Origin: an uncultured Oscillospiraceae bacterium | Lineage (GTDB): Bacteria; Bacillota; Clostridia; Oscillospirales; Acutalibacteraceae | Direction: 5' to 3' | Assembly (NCBI GenBank): GCA_900552225.1 | Contig: URYX01000027.1 | Location: 1 to 14,710, forward strand | Length of the DNA stretch: 14,710 bases | Notes under the pieces: model-generated | Told to the model about the DNA's origin: nothing | The model's input: the letters and a program-made list of their open reading frames with translations, nothing else | Databases searched by the model: none | Program-made: the position numbers and the translations under genes | Part shown: positions 6,669 to 12,743 of the stretch, piece after piece | How positions within the stretch are numbered: the stretch's first letter is position 1 | Layout of the letters: every line of letters begins with the position of its first letter

Positions 6669-7595
6669 TCAGCGGTCAAACTTCAGGATCGGCAGCGTGC
6701 CGCTGTCCGCGCCGCTGACAAACTCCGGCAGCTCGCCGTTCCAGCGCTGCGTATAGTAATACTCGATCAGCTCGGGGGTCAGGCTCTCCGCCAGCTTCTT
6801 GTTCTTCTCGGCCTCTTTTTCACCGGCATACTGCGCCACCTCGGCCTCGATCTTCGTCACCTCGGCCTCCGCCTCGGCCGCAATGATGGTGCGCTTGGCG
6901 GCCGCTTCGGCCTCCAGGGTAGCCTGCTGCTGCTCGGTCTGTGCGCGCAGCTTGTTCTGCTCAGCTACCTGCTTGGCCTCGACCGCATCGGTGAAGGCAT
7001 CCGAGAAATCGATATTCTCCACCGAGGTGGACACCACCACGATGTTATACTCCGCCAATCTGTCCGACAGAATCTGCGTAATCTGCTCGGACAGCACGCT
7101 GCGCGACGAGATCAGATTTTCCGCCGTGTATTTGGCGAACACGGTCTTGACCGTCTCCTGAATCCGCGGGGCCACCACCGTCTCATAGTAGGCGGTACCG
7201 ATGGTCTTGTAAATATTCTGCGCATTCTCCTTGGAAATCTGATAGTTCATGGAGAAGCGCACCGAAACCTCCTGAATATCACTGGAAAACGCAGTCAGCT
7301 CCAAGTCGGATTTCTGCGTCCGGTTATCCATACAGATCACGCGCTGCACCGGCGATTTGAAGTGAATTCCCGCCTCATAGGTGTAATCCTCCACGCTGCC
7401 GAACGTTGTGACCACGCCGGTATGTCCCGTCGGCACACTGGCGATGCACCCGCCGAGGATCAGCAGCAGGCCGAGCAGGCCCACAAGCTGCACCGGACGC
7501 CGGCGCCACTTCAGCGTTTTTCCGTCCGGGCGGTGAAACCCGAGCAAAAACATCAGCATTGCGGCCGTCAGAATACCGCCGATAATCCATCCCAT
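6669..7595 (-). CDS. Prohibitin-like SPFH (band 7) membrane protein
   Basis: The 308-residue protein has two N-terminal hydrophobic segments (about 3-20 and 34-53), then an SPFH core from about 54 to 205: VPTGHTGVVTTFGSV, the strand AGIHFKSPVQRV (75-86), and the long helix APRIQETVKTVFAKYTAE. From about 205 to 272 there is an A/E/K-rich coiled coil (VEAKQVAEQNKLRAQTE and onward), followed by a short tail ELIEYYYTQRWNGELPEF that is common in prohibitin-type band 7 proteins. Such proteins form large rings at membranes and often work with proteases or as microdomain scaffolds; the partner here is unknown. The start at 7595 has AAAGGATG about 10 bases upstream. It lies 317 bases downstream of the flotillin gene. 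I found no strong promoter in that gap, so it may depend on read-through through repeat copy 2. Confidence 0.92.
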   Translation of the reverse strand: MGWIIGGILTAAMLMFLLGFHRPDGKTLKWRRRPVQLVGLLGLLLILGGCIASVPTGHTGVVTTFGSVEDYTYEAGIHFKSPVQRVICMDNRTQKSDLELTAFSSDIQEVSVRFSMNYQISKENAQNIYKTIGTAYYETVVAPRIQETVKTVFAKYTAENLISSRSVLSEQITQILSDRLAEYNIVVVSTSVENIDFSDAFTDAVEAKQVAEQNKLRAQTEQQQATLEAEAAAKRTIIAAEAEAEVTKIEAEVAQYAGEKEAEKNKKLAESLTPELIEYYYTQRWNGELPEFVSGADSGTLPILKFDR

Positions 7596-7667
7596 GATTC
7601 TTCATCCTTTCCGGGCTTCCAACGCCCGTACCGTAATTTTTTCTATGTAGTATCTGCCGGGTCTGCA

Positions 7668-7875
7668 GGCTGTCTGAAAGGCTGCAGGGGCAAGGAGTGC
7701 GTCTCTGTAGGCGTATACCGATACGGTAAGAGGCGCACGACGCAGAGAGCAAAAGCGTTGGCACATAAGGGCCAACAGCATTTTCCAAAATTGAAAGAGA
7801 AAGAACCGGAAATTCACGGTTTTCTTTCTTGGTATTATACTGCTTTTGCGGCCTGCGGCCTTTTTTGACAGTCTG
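7668..7875. repeat. Structured intergenic repeat, copy 2
   Basis: This 208-bp relative of 6424-6591 lies between the flotillin and prohibitin-like genes. Shared blocks are 7668-7712, 7752-7784 and 7840-7875. It is longer because a segment of about 40 bases (7713-7751) follows the first block and adds a CTCTG/CAGAG pairing. Where copy 1 has CAAGG/CCTTG, copy 2 has an unrelated but equally foldable segment (AACCG/CGGTT with flanking AAGAAAG/CTTTCTT, about 7799-7830). The GTTGGC/GCCAAC hairpin is kept (7757-7776) although its loop differs. Keeping structure while sequence changes suggests function as folded RNA or DNA. Confidence 0.75.
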
Positions 7876-7906
7876 TGCAGGCTCCCGCACGGCGCGGGAG
7901 TCTGCA
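7876..7906. other. GC hairpin directly after the flotillin gene
   Basis: Bases 7876-7888 pair with 7894-7906 (13 pairs including one G/T) around the loop ACGGC. It begins 6 bases past the flotillin stop and is joined directly to repeat copy 2, the same arrangement as hairpin 6589-6622 with copy 1. There is no T run on the minus side, so complete termination is doubtful. Confidence 0.55.
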
Positions 7907-7912
7907 GAGCCC

Positions 7913-9355
7913 TTATTTTGCCGTGTCGCCGTCCGCGGCCGAGCCCGTATCCGCGGACTCCGCGGCCGGGCGCTCCGTCCCGAGATAGGAGGGAAGATTC
8001 AGCCCCGCCATTTTAAAGGTCTCGCTGAGCGGGGGCACGGCCTTCATCAGCCCCGAGAGAAAGTTTGCGGTGGTGGACGAGCCGTCCTTGCCGTTCATGC
8101 TGTCCCATACGGTCACCTTGTCGATGTTCAGGTTCTTGACCGCCTCCACCTGGATACGGGTCAGCTCCTCAATCTTATCCGCGAGCAGAAGCTGCACCGC
8201 TTCGCCGGCACCGCCCGCCGCGCGGACGATTTCCTCAAAGCCGGCCGCCTGCTTCTGCAGAATCTCCTGCACACCGCGGGCCTGCGCCTCCATCTTGGCA
8301 AAGATGGCATCCGCCTCACCCTTGGCCTGGCGGCGGGCCGCCTCGGCCTCAGCCTCGGCCGCCAGCACGATCCGCTCCTTCTCCACCTGTGCCTTGACAA
8401 TGATATCCGCCTGCTGCGTGGCCAGCTCACGGGCCGCACGCGCCTTTTCCGCCGCCTGCTCCGCAACATATGCCTCCTCGCGAGCCTTGGCCTCAGCCAG
8501 CTTTTCTGCCGTCACGGCGCGGCGCATTGCCTCCGCCTCCTGCTCACGGCGGGTAGCATCCGACTGCGCCACATCCGCCTTCGAGGTGTTTTCGCCGTCC
8601 ACGGCGCTGGCGTTGGCCGCCGCCACCGAGATGCGCTGATCGCGCAGGGCGTTGGCCTCACCGATGGAGCCCTCGCGGTTGCGCTCCGCCACCGAAATGC
8701 GGGCCTCGTTGATGGCCTTGGCCGCCGCCTCTTTACCGAGTGCCTCGATGTAGCCGGATTCGTCGCTGATATCCGTCACATTGACGTTGATGAGCCGCAG
8801 ACCGATCTTGCGCAGCTCGCTCTCCACGTTGGAGGAAACCGCCTCCAGGAACTTGTCACGGTCGGTGTTGATCTCCTCGATCTGCATCGTGGCGATGATC
8901 AGACGCATCTGTCCGAAGATGATGTCCTTGGCCAGATCCTGAATTTCCTGCGCCTTCAGTCCGAGCAGCCGCTCGGCCGCGTTCTGCATGGTGCCGGGCT
9001 CGGTCGAGATGCCGACCGTAAACCGCGCCGGCACATCGATACGGATATTCTGCCGCGACAGAGCGCTCTTTAAATCCACGCTGATCGACATCGGCGTCAG
9101 ATCCAGATAGGCATAATCCTGAATCAGCGGCCATACCATCGAGGCACCGCCGTGGATGCAGCGTGCGGAGCGCGTTGTCCCGTCCCGGTTGGTGCCTACC
9201 TTACCGTAGATGACCATCACCTTATCCGACGGGCACCGGCGGTAGCGGGAAAAGAACATCAGCAGAAAGCTGAACACCACCAAGGCCGCCACAATAATCA
9301 GGATCACGATCGTCGGCGGCACCGAAACGGCCGCCCTCAAAAGTCCCATTGTCAT
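7913..9355 (-). CDS. floT: Flotillin (SPFH scaffold of membrane microdomains)
   Basis: The 480-residue protein matches the Bacillus FloT/YuaG type in length and layout. An N-terminal membrane anchor (about 14-36) is followed by SRYRRCPSDKVMVIYGKVG, then the SPFH domain to about 210 with GGASMVWPLIQDYAYLDLTPM (read as two halves around residue 79), LLGLKAQEIQDLAKDI and INVNVTDISDESGYIEALG. From about 215 to 385 there is a long A/E/K/R-rich coiled coil with many EA repeats, the part that oligomerises flotillins. A C-terminal region (about 400-450) is followed by a polar, disordered tail. Flotillins scaffold signalling and transport proteins at the cytoplasmic face. The start at 9355 has a perfect AAAGGAGG (9366-9373) inside the end of the preceding gene and overlaps its stop in an ATGA, so the two are probably coupled. 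Confidence 0.95.
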   Translation of the reverse strand: MTMGLLRAAVSVPPTIVILIIVAALVVFSFLLMFFSRYRRCPSDKVMVIYGKVGTNRDGTTRSARCIHGGASMVWPLIQDYAYLDLTPMSISVDLKSALSRQNIRIDVPARFTVGISTEPGTMQNAAERLLGLKAQEIQDLAKDIIFGQMRLIIATMQIEEINTDRDKFLEAVSSNVESELRKIGLRLINVNVTDISDESGYIEALGKEAAAKAINEARISVAERNREGSIGEANALRDQRISVAAANASAVDGENTSKADVAQSDATRREQEAEAMRRAVTAEKLAEAKAREEAYVAEQAAEKARAARELATQQADIIVKAQVEKERIVLAAEAEAEAARRQAKGEADAIFAKMEAQARGVQEILQKQAAGFEEIVRAAGGAGEAVQLLLADKIEELTRIQVEAVKNLNIDKVTVWDSMNGKDGSSTTANFLSGLMKAVPPLSETFKMAGLNLPSYLGTERPAAESADTGSAADGDTAK

Positions 9356-10035
9356 ACTGTCTGTTCCTCCTTTGTATTCATTCCCTCCGGCTCATCCCGG
9401 AGCGGCTCCACCGTCAGGCTGCCGTCCCCGGCCGAGGCCACCACACGGATCCGGCTTCCGGTCGGAATGATCTCTCCCGACCGCGACCGCGCCTCAAATT
9501 CCGCAGCCCGCTCCTGTACGATCACCGTTACCTTGCCGCAGCCCTGCTCCGGAATACGCAGGTAAACGGTACCCTCCTTCCCCACGGCATTGCGGGGGTC
9601 GAGCGTCCCGTCCTGCTGCATCCGCGCCGCAAGGCGCATCAGCAGCGCTACCGCGAACAGCGCCGCCACACCGGCCGCGGCCGCCAGCAGCAGCGACACC
9701 GTCTCCCCGACTCCGGCATCCAGCAGGGCAATGCCCGTCCAGCTGCCGACGCTCAGCAGCGCAATGATGCCGCGCAGCGTCAGCGGCCTCAGTCCGTCGT
9801 CATGAACCGTTTCGTGGGATACGTCGTCCGCATCCGGAAACAGATCCGGCACACCGTCGCCATCCGTGTCCACTCCGCCCGAAAAATCCGCAGTGTCCGT
9901 GTCGGTATCCGCTCCGTGTCCTCCGAGTCCGAACAGCGTCAGCAGTGTCTGCACAATCAGCAGCAGCGTGGCCGGCAGCGCCGCGCAGTACAGAATCTGC
10001 TGCAGCCCGCTCAGACTGTTCCACCAGGTTTCCAT
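9352..10035 (-). CDS. NfeD-like (YuaF-type) flotillin partner with an Asp-rich insert
   Basis: The 227-residue protein has a first hydrophobic segment at about 12-36, an acidic loop at 40-80, two more hydrophobic segments at about 88-107 and 112-135, and a C-terminal beta-barrel of the NfeD/OB type at about 148-212, with NAVGKEGTVYLRIP and EIIPTGSRIRVV as family hallmarks. NfeD-like proteins are encoded next to SPFH proteins and act with them at the membrane. The loop contains DTDTDTAD and DTDGDGVPD (56-64), the latter resembling calcium-binding DxDxDG loops of EF-hand or thrombospondin-3 type; calcium binding is inference. The ribosome site AAAGGAGGAGG sits 4-6 bases before the ATG at 10035. 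The gene follows the DUF1836 gene by 28 bases and overlaps the flotillin gene by four. Confidence 0.9.
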   Translation of the reverse strand: METWWNSLSGLQQILYCAALPATLLLIVQTLLTLFGLGGHGADTDTDTADFSGGVDTDGDGVPDLFPDADDVSHETVHDDGLRPLTLRGIIALLSVGSWTGIALLDAGVGETVSLLLAAAAGVAALFAVALLMRLAARMQQDGTLDPRNAVGKEGTVYLRIPEQGCGKVTVIVQERAAEFEARSRSGEIIPTGSRIRVVASAGDGSLTVEPLRDEPEGMNTKEEQTV

Positions 10036-10063
10036 AAGCCTCCTCCTTTCTCTTTACCCTCTG

Positions 10064-10654
10064 TCATACGGGGGTTGCCCCCGTCTCCGTCATAGAGCCA
10101 AGCTCGTCATACAGCGCACGCGCACGCTGCATCAGATAGGCGGCTCCCACACTCAGGAGCATCGCCTCCAGTGCTTTCCCGAGGCGCTCCTCCGAGCCCG
10201 GAACACAGCCCTTGTCATCGGTGAGCTGCTCCTGTACAAGCGCATGGATCGCCTCCGCATCGGTCTCTCCCGTGCGATCCATCGCCAGCAGCAGTCCACT
10301 GATCAGCGAATACAGCCGTTCATCCGGAATGATGTCATCCGAGCGGTCATCCACCCGCCCGTTGATATAGGTCATCAGCGTCAGAATCTGCGTCAGCTGC
10401 ATCGTCGGCCGCAGCAGGTTGATGATGAGAATCCGCGCCACCTGCCCCGGCCCGTATTTTTTCTGCTTCGGGCTTTCCACCCAGCCGCGCTTCACCCAAT
10501 TCTGAATCGTTGTCGGCAGCAGGCCCGTCAGCTCCGCCACCTGCGACAGCGAAAGGCCTCCCCCCGACACGGCAAACACCGGCTGCAGCGCAGCAAACGC
10601 GCCCTCCTCCGGCAGATGCTCCACCGAAACCGTCGTTCCCGGAAGCCGCACCAT
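10064..10654 (-). CDS. DUF1836 family, MerR-like DNA-binding protein, probable operon regulator
   Basis: The 196-residue protein carries a helix-turn-helix region at about 34-64 (LSLSQVAELTGLLPTTIQNW then VKRGWVESPKQKKYG), then VARILIINLLRPTMQLTQI and INGRVDDRSDDIIPDE. This pattern, an N-terminal MerR-like winged helix followed by a helical domain with a DRSDDII motif, is the DUF1836 hallmark as I know it; members have no well-established target. I chose the ATG at 10654 because AAAGGAG (10663-10669) lies 8 bases before it. The in-frame ATG at 10672 has no ribosome site. It is the first gene of the regulator-NfeD-flotillin transcript, suggesting it controls itself and the microdomain genes. 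The palindrome at 10757-10768 is a candidate target. Confidence 0.88.
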   Translation of the reverse strand: MVRLPGTTVSVEHLPEEGAFAALQPVFAVSGGGLSLSQVAELTGLLPTTIQNWVKRGWVESPKQKKYGPGQVARILIINLLRPTMQLTQILTLMTYINGRVDDRSDDIIPDERLYSLISGLLLAMDRTGETDAEAIHALVQEQLTDDKGCVPGSEERLGKALEAMLLSVGAAYLMQRARALYDELGSMTETGATPV

Positions 10655-10662
10655 ACACCTCA

Positions 10663-10669
10663 CTCCTTT
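10663..10669 (-). promoter_or_regulatory. Ribosome site that decides the DUF1836 start
   Basis: AAAGGAG on the minus strand is 8 bases before the ATG at 10654 and lies inside the longer alternative frame starting at 10672. Its position favours the shorter protein. Confidence 0.7.
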
Positions 10670-10744
10670 CATCTTATGAACCCATTTTAGAATTCATGCG
10701 TTTATTTTTAGAGTTTTTATTGTCCCGTTTTTGAGTTCGTATAT

Positions 10745-10773
10745 ATATTATCACAAGTTCATATGAACGTCAA
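10745..10773 (-). promoter_or_regulatory. Promoter of the DUF1836-NfeD-flotillin operon
   Basis: TTGACG (10768-10773) is followed after 17 bases by TAATAT (10745-10750), or after 15 bases by the better-matching GATAAT (10747-10752), within very AT-rich DNA. The leader is about 80 nt. The exact -10 is uncertain. Confidence 0.55.
10757..10768. promoter_or_regulatory. Perfect palindrome in the promoter spacer, candidate operator
   Basis: GTTCATATGAAC is self-complementary over 12 bases and lies almost wholly between the -35 and -10 boxes. A further GTTCAT half occurs near 10673-10680, just before the regulator gene. Spacer-centred operators are the usual arrangement for MerR-family regulators, and the first gene here has a MerR-like helix-turn-helix. 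Confidence 0.5.
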
Positions 10774-10794
10774 TAGATTTTTGAAATTTTTTTT

Positions 10795-10828
10795 AAAACA
10801 GACAGGGCCCTCTTTCGCACGGCCTGTC
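10795..10828 (-). terminator. Distal terminator-like hairpin after the LCP gene
   Basis: GACAGG plus CC with a one-base bulge (10801-10809) pairs with GGCCTGTC (10821-10828). On the minus strand the hairpin is followed by TGTTTT. It lies downstream of the stronger hairpin at 10871-10906 and may back it up before the DUF1836 promoter. Confidence 0.5.
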
Positions 10829-10870
10829 CGGAAGCCTCCGGATATGGGCAGGCACTGCATTTTGCGGCGC

Positions 10871-10906
10871 AAAAAGCCCCGGCAACGCTGATTGCGCCGC
10901 CGGGGC
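10871..10906 (-). terminator. Terminator of the LCP gene
   Basis: The perfect 8-bp stem GCCCCGGC/GCCGGGGC (10876-10883 with 10899-10906) is followed on the minus strand by five T (complement of A10871-10875). It begins 29 bases after the LCP stop codon. Confidence 0.75.
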
Positions 10907-10934
10907 CGTCTGAAAAAACATTTCCGCCAAAATC

Positions 10935-12098
10935 TCATCCGTAAATATACTGATGCAGGGAGGATACCGTCATGGACGGATCGTCGATCCACAGACCCTC
11001 CGCGCCGCTGAGCACCAGGTTGGTGAACTCTCCGCCCGCCGGAACATGGTGATCGTTCTCGATCCCGTATCCCATGTAGTCAAACACATTGACCACATAG
11101 TTTTCAATCTCGCCCTGCGAAATATTGGTGCTTACATAAGGGAGCACCTCCCGCAGCATGGTGAGCAGTGCCGCCGGCGAGGACTGCTTGGCCTTTTCGA
11201 TCAGTTTGCTCACCACCGCCCGCTGATTCCCCTGGCGGGAATAGTCGCTGTCGGCGTAGATATAGCGCAGGCGGCAGTATGCCAGCGTCTGGAAGCCCTC
11301 CAGATGATAGTTTCCCGCGGTATAGCCGATCGGCTCTAAAAGCTGATACCCGTCGAAGGACCGGGCAAAAATATCCGGGTCGCCGGGATTCTGAAGCGGG
11401 ATCCACTTGGCCTCCGTCTCCGTCAGCTCCATGTCGATGCCGCCGAGCGCATCGACGCCGACGTCAAACGCGGAGAAATCCACCGTCACATACTGCGGAA
11501 TATCCAGCAGATAATTCTTCTTGAGCGTCTCGCGGAGCAGCGGATAGCCACCGCTCGAATAGGCCGCATTCAGCTTGGCGTAATCGTCCTCGCCGTCGCC
11601 GTTATAATCGAGACCGGGAATCCGCACCCACGTATCCCGCATCAGCGAAATCAGCTTGATGGTCTGATTGGCCCGGTTGATGGACAGAATCATATTGGTA
11701 TCCGACCGGCCGTAGGTCTCGCCCCCGCGGTTATCCACGCCGATCAGCATGATGTTGGTCACATTCTGGGTGTTGCCGCGCAGCTTGATGACATTCGGGT
11801 CTACGGGCTCCACGCTGATGTCCGGCTGGGACACCGCCATGTCGGAGGTGAAAATCAGCGGAGCCGAGGCAGAGCTTCCGTCCTCATGACGAATTCTGCT
11901 CAGCAGTCCGCGGCCGTTTCCCAGTAAAACGGCGGCGCCGGTGCAGCCGAGCCCGACCAGACCGACCAGCACAATGCACAGAATCTTCAGCGTCAGCTTG
12001 CCTCCGCCGCCGGCCACCCGACTCTTGCCGTTTTTCTGTGCTTTTCCATGCGTCAGAGCTTCATGATGCCCCGGCTTCTGATGCTGCGCTTTTCCCAT
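10935..12098 (-). CDS. LytR-CpsA-Psr (LCP) family cell-envelope glycopolymer transferase
   Basis: LCP proteins transfer undecaprenyl-linked glycopolymers such as teichoic acid or capsule onto peptidoglycan outside the membrane. From the ATG at 12098 the protein has 387 residues: a basic, His/Gly-rich cytoplasmic start (1-35), one membrane helix (about 36-60), a linker, and the LCP domain from about 114. Hallmarks are IMLIGVDNRGG (116-126), YGRSDTNMILSINR (129-142), LISLMRDTWVRIPG (149-162, with the conserved Arg-Asp pair), KLNAAYSSGG (175-184) and LAYCRLRYIYADSDYSRQGNQ (split here around residue 282). The C-terminal 70 residues have no known motif. The frame is open upstream to 12254, but that part is arginine-rich, lies in the leader and lacks a ribosome site. 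AAAGGGG precedes 12098. No glycan-synthesis gene is nearby, so the polymer is unknown. Confidence 0.92.
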   Translation of the reverse strand: MGKAQHQKPGHHEALTHGKAQKNGKSRVAGGGGKLTLKILCIVLVGLVGLGCTGAAVLLGNGRGLLSRIRHEDGSSASAPLIFTSDMAVSQPDISVEPVDPNVIKLRGNTQNVTNIMLIGVDNRGGETYGRSDTNMILSINRANQTIKLISLMRDTWVRIPGLDYNGDGEDDYAKLNAAYSSGGYPLLRETLKKNYLLDIPQYVTVDFSAFDVGVDALGGIDMELTETEAKWIPLQNPGDPDIFARSFDGYQLLEPIGYTAGNYHLEGFQTLAYCRLRYIYADSDYSRQGNQRAVVSKLIEKAKQSSPAALLTMLREVLPYVSTNISQGEIENYVVNVFDYMGYGIENDHHVPAGGEFTNLVLSGAEGLWIDDPSMTVSSLHQYIYG

Positions 12099-12312
12099 AC
12101 GTTGTTCAGCCCCTTTATCGTCCGGCGGAAGCTTCTCCGCCCCGCTGCAAAGCTCCGCCGTTTGGCCGCTTCGCACCTCTTTCCGTCTTATGTTTCCCCC
12201 GAAAACCGCCGAAAAACGCCTCGGCATTCCAGACCTTCTTTTTCCGGGCGGCAAAGCCGCGAAAAGCGGAGAAACCTGTCACTTGAAAAGCCACAGCACC
12301 CGCTTTAAACCG
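12099..12312 (-). other. Long leader of the LCP gene
   Basis: About 215 nt lie between the predicted transcription start near 12312 and the ATG. A hairpin is visible around 12237-12265, with a GCGGC/GCCGC core flanked by CTTTT and AAAAG. The stretch is open in the LCP frame back to 12254, but codon use there is unlike the body of the gene. No known riboswitch core was recognised. Confidence 0.35.
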
Positions 12313-12318
12313 TTTCTT

Positions 12319-12347
12319 ATCATAATACATATTTGCCGAAAAAGCAA
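12319..12347 (-). promoter_or_regulatory. Promoter of the LCP gene
   Basis: TTGCTT (12342-12347), a 17-base spacer and TATGAT (12319-12324) on the minus strand. It faces away from the surface-protein promoter at 12410-12438, with about 60 bases between the two -35 boxes. Confidence 0.6.
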
Positions 12348-12456
12348 GACTTTTTCCGAAAAAGCGCCGTTTACCGAAAAAATGATTGAATATTCATTTC
12401 GGAAAGAACTTGTAGTTTTCAGGAAAAACTGCTATACTATTTCCGAAGCGCCGTTT
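12335..12456. promoter_or_regulatory. Shared divergent control region with repeated motifs and a palindrome
   Basis: The motif CCGAAAAAGC occurs at 12336-12345 and 12356-12365. The longer unit CCGAA(AAA)GCGCCGTTT occurs at 12356-12372 and again at 12443-12456, on the plus-strand transcription start. Between the promoters, TGAATATTCA (12387-12396) is a perfect 10-bp palindrome inside a wider inverted repeat, CCGAAA to TTTCGG (12374-12402). These are candidate sites for a regulator acting on both genes. Confidence 0.4.
12410..12438 (+). promoter_or_regulatory. Promoter of the surface-protein gene
   Basis: TTGTAG (12410-12415), a 17-base spacer and TATACT (12433-12438) on the plus strand. The start would be near 12445, giving a leader of about 300 nt. 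Confidence 0.6.
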
Positions 12457-12743
12457 GTGAAAAAACGTCCGGCATTCAGGAGCGAAAACGACGCGGCCCT
12501 GCCCGCTCCGGCCGGCATACGCACCGCCCCGAGGGAATATCGGATGCGGCGTATCCCATCTGTCAACACACACCCAAAGGCCGGACTGCCGCCTTTGGAC
12601 AATGGCTTCAGGGAAAGGCGGTGAGCCGCGCCGAAATTTCAAGTCCGTGACCGACAAACCCGCTGTTTCCGCTTTCGCCTTTTCCCGGTGCATCCGCCGA
12701 AGGACAAAAAGCGGACAAGTTCAAATTCATCGGAGGAATTGTT
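12446..12743 (+). other. Long structured leader of the surface-protein gene
   Basis: Visible pairings include ATACGC with GCGTAT (about 12517-12556) and CCAAAGGC with GCCTTTGG (about 12573-12598), the latter without a T run. Around 12609-12660, CTTCAGGG, GGCGGTGA and AAGTCCGTGACC occur in the order seen in part of the FMN riboswitch, but the CAGGGTGAAATTCCC-type arm and the 3' half are absent. It may be an unknown regulatory RNA or simply GC-rich leader. Confidence 0.35.

Noticed and set aside
6359..6679. Small minus-strand open frames across the two intergenic repeats
   Set aside because: They consist of hairpin and repeat sequence, lack ribosome sites, and their shared peptides come from the DNA repeat itself rather than from a conserved coding gene.
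7440..7460. Lipobox-like LGGC in the prohibitin-like protein (residue 50)
   Set aside because: It lies within a second membrane helix after an earlier hydrophobic segment and a basic loop, not at the end of a normal signal peptide; SPFH proteins are usually held by membrane helices.
12099..12254. N-terminal extension of the LCP protein to 12254
   Set aside because: The 52 added residues are basic and unlike LCP starts, have no ribosome site, and would place an extension before a normal cytoplasmic start and membrane helix at 12098.
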